Assembly (NCBI GenBank): GCA_002413265.1
Contig: DHWR01000004.1
Location: forward strand, 1-10,665
DNA from: Chloroflexi bacterium UBA5177
Lineage (GTDB): Bacteria > Chloroflexota > UBA5177
DNA: 10,665 bases
Reading direction: 5' to 3'
The position numbers were made by a program, and so were the translations under genes. Below the pieces are notes generated by a model that ran no database searches, was not told where the DNA came from, and saw only the letters and a list, made by a program, of their open reading frames with translations. Shown piece after piece: positions 1 to 6,895 of this stretch (the stretch's first letter is position 1; every line of letters starts with the position of its first letter).

Positions 1-1003
1 CGAGAGTCGATGCCAGTGCATCGACAGTCTGCACGCCAAAGAAGACCCCACTCAGCCCAGGCTTAACCGTTTCCAGCGCACCACCGCGTTGGAAAGCAAT
101 CACGGGGCGACCTGAGGCCTGAGCCTCCAACGGTGTCAGACCGAAGTCCTCTTCGCCGGTGAAGATAAAGGCACGGCAGGCAGCAAATTCCTCTCGAACG
201 ACGCTGTCGGCGGCGCGGCCGAAGAATTCGATGGTCGGTCCGGCCATGCCTCGAAGCCTGCCCGCATCCGGACCATCCCCCACGATGTGGAGGGGAAGAC
301 GGAGTCGGTTGCAGGCCTCTATTGCCAGGTCGATACGCTTATAGGCCTGCAGCCGCGAGACGACGAGGTAAAAGTCTCCGATCTCTGGAGAGATAGCAAA
401 TTGGGACGCATCAATGGGCGGCTGCACCACGTCGCTGTCTCGTCGGTAGTACTTGGCAATGCGGCGCGCGGCATTGTGCGAGCCCGCGACGAAGTAGTCA
501 GGGCGCTGGGCGGCGGCGAAGTCCCAAACACGAAATGGAGCCGCCACGAAGGGCAGCAGGTTTCTGACACCGATTGGCAGGTTTTCGTGGCGCAGGTAGT
601 CGTGGTACATCCACAGGAACCTGGTGGGGTTGTTGCAGTAGCAGATGTGGCAGGTCTCGGGTCGCGTAACTACTGCCTTAGCGAACGTGGTAGTGCTGCT
701 CAAGACGAGGTCGTAGGCTGAGAGGTCAAAGAGCTCGAACGCGGCGGGATATAACGGGACCATGGCCCTGGCAAACTTGACCCGCGGAGAGATGCGCTGC
801 ATGAAGCTGGTTCGGACGTCCAACGTCTTCCAGATATCGGGCATGGCATCGCGATCGTAGACGGAGGTGTAGATCGGGGCGCCGGGGAACATTTCGGCGA
901 AAACCTCGACCACCTTTTCGGCGCCGCCGGCCTGGTTGAGATAGTCGTGAACGAGTGCGACCTTCAGTCCGGCGAGCGAAGGCGGCAATGACGGCTCAGG
1001 CAT
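1..1003 (-). CDS. GT4-family glycosyltransferase, C-terminus cut off by window edge
   Basis: This is an open frame of 334 codons running off the left edge with no stop, so only the C-terminal tail is missing. The N-terminus reads VALVHDYLNQAGGAEKV, the typical opening of GT-B fold GT4 transferases that bind the acceptor in the first Rossmann domain. A linker VVQPPIDASQF leads into the nucleotide-sugar-binding domain, which begins FYLVVSRLQAYKRIDLAIEA and contains HIVGDGPD. The retaining GT4 signature EX7E is at E285-E293 (EEDFGLTPLE). By family it transfers a sugar from a nucleotide-sugar donor, at the cytoplasmic face of the membrane, into a surface glycan or glycolipid; donor and acceptor cannot be read. 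An in-frame TGA lies directly upstream of GTG(1006)-ATG(1003), so the start is one of those two. There is no strong Shine-Dalgarno. It follows secF by 63 bp and could be read through from secDF, but the two are not functionally linked. Confidence 0.9.
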   Translation of the reverse strand, partial: MPEPSLPPSLAGLKVALVHDYLNQAGGAEKVVEVFAEMFPGAPIYTSVYDRDAMPDIWKTLDVRTSFMQRISPRVKFARAMVPLYPAAFELFDLSAYDLVLSSTTTFAKAVVTRPETCHICYCNNPTRFLWMYHDYLRHENLPIGVRNLLPFVAAPFRVWDFAAAQRPDYFVAGSHNAARRIAKYYRRDSDVVQPPIDASQFAISPEIGDFYLVVSRLQAYKRIDLAIEACNRLRLPLHIVGDGPDAGRLRGMAGPTIEFFGRAADSVVREEFAACRAFIFTGEEDFGLTPLEAQASGRPVIAFQRGGALETVKPGLSGVFFGVQTVDALASTL

Positions 1004-1066
1004 CACTCAGTCCGCGCCGGCACGAAAGACAACCCCGCTCGGTGACCGAAGTGAGGCTCTCCGAGG

Positions 1067-2020
1067 TCAAGCGGCCCGGGCGGATTCCGTTCCGCGGGCG
1101 CGGCGGAGGAAGCGTGACAGCTCGTGGTTGTTCCAGACAACGAGAATCTGGCTCGCATTGAAGATCGAGCTATAGGTGCCGCTGATGATGCCAATCAACA
1201 TCGCGAGCACGAAATAGCGAATTGCTTCGCCGGTGAATAGGAAGACCGCAAGCAGCGTCAGCACGACCGTGAACGACGTGTTGATCGACCGGACGAACGA
1301 CTGCAGGATGCTGTAGTTCACAACCTGTTCATACGGCTGTCCCGTGCGGCGGCCCAGATTCTCTCGAATCCTGTCAAAAATGACAATCGTGTCGTGTACC
1401 GAGAAGCCGATGATGGTCAGCATGGCGGTGACGAAGGTCGAGTCGACCTCGACATTGAGAACCTTGCCGAGAATGGCGAAGATGCCGAGCACCACGAGCA
1501 CGTCGTGCAGCATGGCGATGAGGGCGGCGATCCCGAATCTGATTGGGTTTGGCGCACGCCTGAAGGCAAAGCTGATGTACAGGAGGATGGCAATCGCCGC
1601 GGCGATAAGGGCGGTTATGGCCTGCTGCGTCAGCTGCGAGGCAATGGTGCCGCTGACGGTGAGGTGCTGGAGCACCAGGGCACGTGCCCCGAAGGTCTTT
1701 GGAACGTCCGAGGCGAGCTTGTTTACCTGTTTCTGGCTGGCCGTCTTGGTGCGCACCAGGTATTGGCATTTGCCGGGACAGGTGCTGGAGATGACGGGCT
1801 GGACGTAGCCGACGTTACCGACATCGTTACGGAAGAGGGTGTCGACCTGCAGTGACTGGTCTTTTTTCGGGATCTGGATGGTGAACTCGGTCCCGCCCGT
1901 GAAGTCAACCCCCAGCTTCAACCCTGACGTGATCAGGGTAAAGGTGCCGGGAATGATGATCAGCAGGGAAAGCGCGAAGTACCAGTATCGTTTGCCGACA
2001 ATGTCAAGCAAGCTGGGCAC
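1067..2020 (-). CDS. secF: Protein translocase subunit SecF
   Basis: This 317-residue membrane protein is the second half of the SecDF complex. SecDF uses the proton motive force to pull preproteins through SecYEG from the outer face of the membrane. The first membrane span is about residues 13-31, followed by the conserved GVDFTGG (37-43) at the base of the extracytoplasmic P4 domain. A five-span bundle fills about 130-295. It carries the family motifs IGFSVHDTIVIFDRIREN (204-221), where D210 is the likely proton-relay Asp, and SINTSF (245-250). Length and order are normal for a stand-alone SecF. The P4 domain contains a CPGKC pair (C81, C85), unusual for this domain. The ATG start lies 17 bases inside secD, so translation is probably coupled to secD. 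The last residues are basic and polar, as expected for a cytoplasmic tail. Confidence 0.96.
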   Translation of the reverse strand: MPSLLDIVGKRYWYFALSLLIIIPGTFTLITSGLKLGVDFTGGTEFTIQIPKKDQSLQVDTLFRNDVGNVGYVQPVISSTCPGKCQYLVRTKTASQKQVNKLASDVPKTFGARALVLQHLTVSGTIASQLTQQAITALIAAAIAILLYISFAFRRAPNPIRFGIAALIAMLHDVLVVLGIFAILGKVLNVEVDSTFVTAMLTIIGFSVHDTIVIFDRIRENLGRRTGQPYEQVVNYSILQSFVRSINTSFTVVLTLLAVFLFTGEAIRYFVLAMLIGIISGTYSSIFNASQILVVWNNHELSRFLRRARGTESARAA

Positions 2021-3377
2021 CCCCGAGCTGCTCCACGCCGAAGAGCGCCGGATTCCGCCCTCTGCCCGATTTCACGAGCAAGCGTAGGAACGTATGGGAC
2101 ACAAACACGGCAGTAACGAAGCTGACCGCAACACCGATAAAGAGCGTCGTGGCAAAGCCGGTAATGACGGTAGCCGCGAAGTTGTGGCCAAACCAGAAGA
2201 GAATCACCGTCGTAATGATCGTGGACATGTTTGAGTCCCGGATGGAGGGGAAGGCGCGGCGGAACCCCGCCTCGACCGAGGCGCCAAGCGACTTGCCGGT
2301 GCGCAGCTCTTCTTTCATGCGTTCGAAGATCAGCACATTCGCGTCGACCGCCATGCCGATCGAGAGAACGAAACCGGCCACGCCGGCCAGGGTCAGCGTC
2401 ACGCCAATGAGCTTGAACATAGCGAACACAAAAGCCACGTAGAGGACCAGGGCGATGTCGGCCAGCAGCCCAGGCAATCGATAGTAGAGGAGCATGAAAA
2501 GCGCGACGATGATGATGCCGATCACGGCGGCCTTCGTTGCCAGATTGACGTATTGGGGCCCAAGGGTCGCCGCAACCTGTTGGGACGAGTCGATATGGAG
2601 CTTGATCGGCAACGCGCCGTAGTTCAAGAAGGTAGCAATGGTCTTGGCCTCGTCAATGCTGCCGAGTCCGCTGATCTGAGTCTGGCCACCGACGATAGGG
2701 CCCGCAATGGTTAGATCGGTCACGACCTTTCCGTCGAGCACAATCGCCGAGAACTTGTTGACGTTGTTGGTCGTATACGTACCCCAGTCGTCACTTCCCT
2801 TGCCCTGAAGCTGGTAGTTGACGATGGGCCCGCCGGTGTTCTGGTCATAACCGGTCTGGGCACTTCCCTGTTTGATGTACTTGCCGGGGACAACCACCTG
2901 CATCACCGGCGGACTGACGTTCAAATTCGATACGCCCGTCTGTTTGCTGGCCCCACAGCCGGCGTCCTTGCAGACCAGCTTGACCTTTACGCCTGCGTTG
3001 AAGTTCTTCGTTCCGCTGTCGGTCAGCGCCAGGTATCCGGTCTGACCAAGCACGCTGATAATCTGCTTTTGGTTCTTGAGGCCGGGCATTTCAACGTTGA
3101 TGCAGTCGTTGCCGACCTGGCTGACAGCGGGTTCCGTGACACCGAAGCCCGCGGAGGCTCGGGATCTGATGACGTCGGTCGCGGTGCTCATGTCCCCGCT
3201 TGTGACCGTCTGCCCCTTGTTGGCGCACAGGAGCAGGCGTGCGCCTCCGGCGAGGTCGAGGCCCTTCTTGATCGAGACGTTGTGGCCGAGCACGGTGTTG
3301 GTGGTCGGAAGATCGACAAACAACGCACACATGAAGACGATGATGACGGCCAGGAAGGTCCATCCGAGATTGCGCAT
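2004..3377 (-). CDS. secD: Protein translocase subunit SecD
   Basis: This 457-residue protein is the first half of SecDF. Span 1 is about residues 6-22, followed by GLDLAGG (39-45), the family's base motif of the P1 periplasmic domain. The large extracytoplasmic region runs to about 280 and includes DGKVVTDLTIAGPIVGG near the end. The RND-type five-span bundle fills 280-435, with IGMAVDANVLIFERMKEE (340-357). D345 in that motif corresponds to the essential proton-pathway Asp of E. coli SecD. At 457 residues it is shorter than the proteobacterial form and fits Gram-positive and Chloroflexota-type SecD. Four cysteines sit outside the membrane (C51, C92, C136, C141). The ATG has GGAG five bases upstream, so the start is secure. 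It is the first gene after the promoter and hairpin at 3401-3483. No yajC is visible upstream. Confidence 0.96.
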   Translation of the reverse strand: MRNLGWTFLAVIIVFMCALFVDLPTTNTVLGHNVSIKKGLDLAGGARLLLCANKGQTVTSGDMSTATDVIRSRASAGFGVTEPAVSQVGNDCINVEMPGLKNQKQIISVLGQTGYLALTDSGTKNFNAGVKVKLVCKDAGCGASKQTGVSNLNVSPPVMQVVVPGKYIKQGSAQTGYDQNTGGPIVNYQLQGKGSDDWGTYTTNNVNKFSAIVLDGKVVTDLTIAGPIVGGQTQISGLGSIDEAKTIATFLNYGALPIKLHIDSSQQVAATLGPQYVNLATKAAVIGIIIVALFMLLYYRLPGLLADIALVLYVAFVFAMFKLIGVTLTLAGVAGFVLSIGMAVDANVLIFERMKEELRTGKSLGASVEAGFRRAFPSIRDSNMSTIITTVILFWFGHNFAATVITGFATTLFIGVAVSFVTAVFVSHTFLRLLVKSGRGRNPALFGVEQLGGAQLA

Positions 3378-3400
3378 CGCGGCTCCGTTTCTGGTCAGAG

Positions 3401-3428
3401 CAAATCAAAGCGCCCCCGAAGGGGCGCC
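3401..3428 (-). terminator. UUCG-capped hairpin with T-rich tail in front of secD
   Basis: Read on the minus strand, a perfect 7-bp GC stem, GCGCCCC/GGGGCGC, closes a TTCG tetraloop with a C-G closing pair. This is one of the most stable hairpin types known. It is followed at once by TTTGATTTG. The shape is that of a Rho-independent terminator with an imperfect U tract. It lies 52 bases past the stop of the metallophosphoesterase gene, so it can end the upstream transcript. It also lies about 20 bases after the predicted start of secD transcription, so it may instead, or also, attenuate or stabilise the secDF message. Confidence 0.7.
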
Positions 3429-3453
3429 GGTCACATTCGCCCGAAATCGCCCA

Positions 3454-3483
3454 AGTATAGAGCCGTTAGCAAATTTTGGTCAA
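3454..3483 (-). promoter_or_regulatory. Predicted sigma-70-type promoter for secDF
   Basis: On the minus strand TTGACC (3483-3478) and TATACT (3459-3454) are separated by 18 bases, each hexamer matching five of six consensus positions. The -35 box overlaps the TGA stop of the upstream phosphoesterase gene. The predicted start point is near the A at 3447, giving a leader of about 70 bases before the secD ATG. That leader contains the hairpin at 3410-3427. It is the strongest promoter match I found in the window, but it is a sequence match only. Confidence 0.65.
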
Positions 3484-4352
3484 TGCGTAAGGCGGAATAT
3501 CGAAACCTCCGGACGGGCACGCAGGCGGAAGGGATAGCCGGTGAAACCCAAGCCACGATTGACGTACATGGGGTTGTCGTTAACCGTATACCAACCCTCC
3601 ACAAAATGACTCCTGGCGAAGGTACGAACAATGAAGCGCTCCAGGAAAGGAAGGGTTGCCTGGCCCCCGTGGGTATGACCCGCCAGTATCAGGTCAGCCG
3701 ATCTGGCCGGCAGCCAGCCCGACAGATCTGGTTCGTGAATCAGCACGATCCTTGGTCGGTCGGCGGCGAGTAGTGCCTCGATCGCGTCTTCGAACCCCGG
3801 CTCCTGGGTGGTCAGCCCGGTGATCGAGAGCCGCGCCCCATTGCAGACGACGCTGGTGGTCAGGTTCGTCAGCACCGTGACATCGATCGAGTCGAGCTGC
3901 GCGTTCAACCGATGGACCATGTCCAACCCGGCATAGTAGTCGTGATTTCCAAGAATGGCGAAGGTACGAGCGTCTCCCTGGTCCGAAGCCGACGCCATGA
4001 AGGCGGAAAAGATCTCCCTCGCTCTGTCCGGGTCGGGCTCCCACTGCAAGAAGTCCCCTGTGTTGACCACAAACGATGGTGCTGATCGGCCAACCAGCAG
4101 GGCAGCTTCCCTCCATCGCCTCGGTTGCCAGCGCCCTGGCCCGACGTGGAGATCGGACACCTGCGCGATGGTCAGCCCAACCAGAGCTTCCGGCAAGTCC
4201 CTGACCCGAACCGCGTGACAGGTCTCCTCGACGGCCGGGTTGCCCAGGTCGAACCGCTCCAGTCCGGCCGCCATGGCCAGGAGCAGACGCCGGCGAACGC
4301 GCTCGCGAAGCCGGTCATCATGCGCACCGCCATCGCTCTGGCTGCCGGTCAC
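3480..4352 (-). CDS. Calcineurin-like metallophosphoesterase (YkuE/YaeI type)
   Basis: This 290-residue two-metal phosphoesterase shows the full set of ligand motifs: SDLHVG (D67, H69), TGD (D100), LGNHDYY (N136, H137), LIHEPD (H206) and GHTHGG (H226, H228). It ends with the GLGFTGYPFRLRARPE block typical of the YkuE/YaeI branch. Members of that branch hydrolyse phosphodiester or pyrophosphate bonds, and some cleave lipid-linked pyrophosphates; the substrate here cannot be read. I see no signal peptide or membrane span. The short hydrophobic stretch at residues 23-30 follows four arginines but is too short, so the protein is probably cytoplasmic. The frame is open 40 codons further upstream inside the DnaD gene, but those residues look like shadow coding. 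I place the start at GTG 4352, which forms a GTGA overlap with the DnaD stop. It is the last gene of the glpX-rho-rplI-dnaB block. Confidence 0.88.
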   Translation of the reverse strand: MTGSQSDGGAHDDRLRERVRRRLLLAMAAGLERFDLGNPAVEETCHAVRVRDLPEALVGLTIAQVSDLHVGPGRWQPRRWREAALLVGRSAPSFVVNTGDFLQWEPDPDRAREIFSAFMASASDQGDARTFAILGNHDYYAGLDMVHRLNAQLDSIDVTVLTNLTTSVVCNGARLSITGLTTQEPGFEDAIEALLAADRPRIVLIHEPDLSGWLPARSADLILAGHTHGGQATLPFLERFIVRTFARSHFVEGWYTVNDNPMYVNRGLGFTGYPFRLRARPEVSIFRLTH

Positions 4353-4990
4353 TGCGGCGTGCGCAATCTCCGGGGCGCGCCGCCCGCCTCCCAGCGCGTG
4401 AGGATGGCCTCGACGTACCTCCAGGAGCGATGCTCGCGCTCGGCAGCTTCGTACATGGCCTGCTCGATCCACTCGCGCGGATACGACCTCTCGGCATCCC
4501 GCAACTGCTCCGCGATCAACGGAGTGAGAGGACCCATCACACGCTCGTACAGTCCGAAGATGTTTGGCCGATAGACCTCAACCTCGTCGTCGACCTCGAT
4601 CCCGAGGGATGTCGAGGCCGCGGAGTCGTTGCTCTTAAAGCGTTCCACGGCATCGCGACTCTCGGCGGTCGCGGTCAGATAGAGCGTCTTTCTCTGCCCC
4701 CCGCGCAGGACAATGAGCTGGAGAAGTGCACCGTTTACGACGGCACGATCGAGGGCTCGCCGCACCCTGGTTTCTGCCGGCTCCGGGCTGTCTTCGCCCG
4801 CTATCGCGTGGAGCGCGTCAGGAGCCATCAGCTCGTCGCGGTCGACGGTGCGCCTCCCGCTGCTCGACGCCAGGTAAGCGACGTAGAAGATCGACTTTAG
4901 CTCGGCAAGCTCCCGCGTGGCTCGGAGGACATCGCGCAGGAAGTCGTGGGGGATCGGGACGAACCGAGTGTCAAGATCATCCCGCCCCAT
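4349..4990 (-). CDS. DnaD-domain replication protein
   Basis: This is a 213-residue protein. Residues 8-105 (FVPIPHDFLRDVLRATRELA onward) resemble the winged-helix N-terminal domain of DnaD-type proteins. A low-complexity linker rich in Asp, Ser and Glu (118-138) follows. Residues 142-202 form the DnaD/DnaB_2 domain, beginning NIFGLYERVMGPLTP. The family's Y-x3-I-x3-W-like signature is at Y192 to W200 (YVEAILTRW). In Firmicutes, proteins with this domain remodel origin DNA and help load the replicative helicase. Here the gene overlaps dnaB by 14 bases, which supports a role at the helicase-loading step. No DnaC/DnaI/IstB-type ATPase follows it. The start ATG at 4990 lies inside dnaB and has no obvious Shine-Dalgarno, consistent with translational coupling. 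The tail is basic (APRRLRTPQ). Confidence 0.85.
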   Translation of the reverse strand: MGRDDLDTRFVPIPHDFLRDVLRATRELAELKSIFYVAYLASSSGRRTVDRDELMAPDALHAIAGEDSPEPAETRVRRALDRAVVNGALLQLIVLRGGQRKTLYLTATAESRDAVERFKSNDSAASTSLGIEVDDEVEVYRPNIFGLYERVMGPLTPLIAEQLRDAERSYPREWIEQAMYEAAEREHRSWRYVEAILTRWEAGGAPRRLRTPQ

Positions 4991-6329
4991 GAACGCTCAG
5001 GTCGAGGAACTTCATGAGGGCGTCCTGATAGAAGAGGTGGATGGAGCCGGTAGGTCCGTTGCGGTGCTTGGCAACTAGGATGTCCGCAACGTGCGGTTTG
5101 TCTGTGTCCGGGTTGTACTTCACGTCTCGGTAGATGAACATCACGATGTCCGCGTCCTGCTCTATGGAGCCGGACTCTCTCAGGTCGGACAGCACCGGCG
5201 TATGGTCTGGGCGTTGATCAGGAGCCCGGGAGAGCTGAGAGAGAGCCATCACGGGCACCTCGAGCTCGCGTGCTATGGCTTTCAGACCACGAGAGATGGC
5301 CGATATCTCCTGCACACGGTTCTCATTACTCCCGGCTCCCTGCATGAGCTGAAGATAGTCGACGATGATCAAGCCCAAACCCTGCTCGCTGTGTAGCCTG
5401 CGGGCCTTGCTTCGCATTTCGCTCATGGTGAGCGACGGGGAGTCGTCGACGAAGATGGGCGCTTCCGAAAGGACTCCCACCGCATTGACCAGATTGTCCC
5501 AGTCCATGTCAGACATTCTTCCGCTGCGAAGCCGCTGCGATTCGACGTTTGCGTGCAGGGACATCAGGCGCTGGGCCAGCTGCTCGGCTGACATCTCGAG
5601 GCTGAAAATACCGACCGGCAGGTGTGCTCTGACGGCAATCGAATGGGCGACGTTCAGAGCCAACGAGGTCTTGCCCATGCTGGGGCGGGCGGCGACGATG
5701 ACCAGGTCCGATCGTTGCAGTCCGCTGGTTAGCCGATCGAGGTCAATGAACCCTGTGGGTATGCCTGTGATCTCGCTGTCGTGGGAGTGGATGTGATCGA
5801 GCTTCTCGTAGACCATATTGAGGATGGTCGATATGGGCTCGAAGTCGCGCGTAATACGCGTACGTGAGACATCGAAGAGAACGCGCTCGGCCTGTTCGAT
5901 CGCAGCTTCGGCCTCGAATCTCTCGTCGTATCCAATTGACGTGATGCGTGACCCAGCGTCGACGAGGCGTCTGAGTACGGACAGGCGTTCGACGATGCGA
6001 GCGTAATACTCGACGTTGATGGAGGTCGGCACGATGCCGGCGAGCGAAGCCAGGTAGGCAGCCCCACCAGTCTCGTCCAGCCGGTTCTGGCCCTGCAGAA
6101 AGTCGGACAGTGTGACGATGTCGGTCGGCTTGTCGCGCTCATAGAGGTTGAGCATGCCGCGATAGATCTCGGAGTTGACCGGAAGAAAATAGTCTTCGGG
6201 GCGCAAAAACGAGGCAACGCGTTCGATTGCTCGTGGGTCAATGAGCAAACTGCCGAGAACGGCTTGCTCGGCCTCGAGGTTCTGCGGCAGGGCCCCGTCC
6301 AGTGAGCGGTAGACGGACTGGTTCGCCAT
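4977..6329 (-). CDS. dnaB: Replicative DNA helicase DnaB
   Basis: This 450-residue hexameric helicase unwinds DNA ahead of the replication fork. The N-terminal helical domain (about 14-130) opens LPQNLEAEQAVLGSLLID. The RecA-like domain carries Walker A ARPSMGKTS (214-222, K220), the SLEMS motif (243-247), Walker B LIIVDYLQL (320-328, D324), QLSR (365-368) and LRESGSIEQDAD (383-394). The arginine-finger region is KHRNGPTG (421-428). Length matches the family and there is no intein in the P-loop, a common insertion site. The ATG is preceded by GGAG ten bases upstream. It lies 26 bases after rplI, a gene pair found together in many bacteria, and its 3' end overlaps the DnaD-domain gene. Confidence 0.98.
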   Translation of the reverse strand: MANQSVYRSLDGALPQNLEAEQAVLGSLLIDPRAIERVASFLRPEDYFLPVNSEIYRGMLNLYERDKPTDIVTLSDFLQGQNRLDETGGAAYLASLAGIVPTSINVEYYARIVERLSVLRRLVDAGSRITSIGYDERFEAEAAIEQAERVLFDVSRTRITRDFEPISTILNMVYEKLDHIHSHDSEITGIPTGFIDLDRLTSGLQRSDLVIVAARPSMGKTSLALNVAHSIAVRAHLPVGIFSLEMSAEQLAQRLMSLHANVESQRLRSGRMSDMDWDNLVNAVGVLSEAPIFVDDSPSLTMSEMRSKARRLHSEQGLGLIIVDYLQLMQGAGSNENRVQEISAISRGLKAIARELEVPVMALSQLSRAPDQRPDHTPVLSDLRESGSIEQDADIVMFIYRDVKYNPDTDKPHVADILVAKHRNGPTGSIHLFYQDALMKFLDLSVHGAG

Positions 6330-6355
6330 AGAGGTGATGCTCCACTGGGGCGGAC

Positions 6356-6823
6356 TTACTCGGCGGCTTCATCCTCGGGAACGAGCTCAACCTGGACATC
6401 TGACGCGACACCCTGGCCCAACTTGACAGGGACGGAATGAACACCGATTGTCTTGAGCGGTTCGCCAAGGGTAATGTCGTGGCGGTCCACGGTGATCTGG
6501 GCCTGTTCGGTCAGCGCGTCTGCGATGTCCTTGTTGGTAACGGAGCCATAGATACGACCCTGCTCGCCAAGTCGAACGGGGATGCGCAGTGTGACGCCAC
6601 CCAGCTGCTGGGCGAGTGCTCCGGCACGCGCTTGTTCCCGTCCCGATTGAGCCTCTCGGACCGCCTTGTTACTCTGGAGGGCGTTTATCTGAGCCTTGCT
6701 TGCCTCGATTGCCATGCCGCGCGGCAGGAGGAAGTTCCGGAAGTACCCAGGCGCGACCTGTTTGACTTCACCGGCATGTCCCAGGTTCGGAACGTCCTGG
6801 CGAAGGATGACTTTGACTGCCAT
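6356..6823 (-). CDS. rplI: Large-subunit ribosomal protein L9
   Basis: This 155-residue protein binds 23S rRNA through its N-terminal domain and extends across the ribosome surface through a long helix; loss of L9 relaxes frame maintenance. The N-domain runs MAVKVILRQDVPNLGHAGEV and carries the signature GYFRNFLLPRGMA (26-38). The central helix is about 41-75, and the C-terminal domain follows from VTLRIPVRL. It is a few residues longer than E. coli L9 because of an acidic tail ending PEDEAAE. The frame is open 11 codons further upstream, but the family N-terminus MAVKV and the Shine-Dalgarno at 6828-6832 fix the start at 6823. It lies between rho (72-bp gap) and dnaB (26-bp gap). Confidence 0.97.
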   Translation of the reverse strand: MAVKVILRQDVPNLGHAGEVKQVAPGYFRNFLLPRGMAIEASKAQINALQSNKAVREAQSGREQARAGALAQQLGGVTLRIPVRLGEQGRIYGSVTNKDIADALTEQAQITVDRHDITLGEPLKTIGVHSVPVKLGQGVASDVQVELVPEDEAAE

Positions 6824-6841
6824 GCTTCTCCCTTTGCAAAG
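6824..6841 (-). promoter_or_regulatory. Ribosome binding site and palindrome before rplI
   Basis: On the minus strand AAAGGGAG ends four bases before the rplI ATG, and this decides the start against the in-frame ATG 11 codons upstream. It overlaps the perfect 10-bp palindrome CTTTGCAAAG (6832-6841). If that palindrome folds or binds a protein, it would mask the ribosome binding site. The role of the palindrome is inference. Confidence 0.6.
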
Positions 6842-6895
6842 AGCAGTGTACAGCAAATACGGACACCGGTATTACGTCGAAATTCGATGAGGTTG

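Noticed and set aside
287..721. Plus-strand frame of 144 codons opposite the glycosyltransferase
   Set aside because: The minus strand encodes a clear GT4 protein throughout, and the plus-strand translation has no recognisable motif.
1039..1049. Palindrome TCGGTGACCGA in the secF-glycosyltransferase gap as an operator
   Set aside because: The arms are only five bases and it lies in GC-rich DNA with no promoter nearby, so it is easily a chance match.
3069..3773. A 234-codon plus-strand open frame across the secD start and the phosphoesterase 3' end
   Set aside because: It spans two well-supported minus-strand genes, a promoter and a hairpin, and its translation resembles no protein family. 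It is a shadow frame of GC-rich coding DNA.
4353..4472. Forty-residue N-terminal extension of the metallophosphoesterase
   Set aside because: It lies wholly within the DnaD-domain gene, is rich in Arg, Gly and Ala, and does not look like the family. The GTGA overlap gives a better start.
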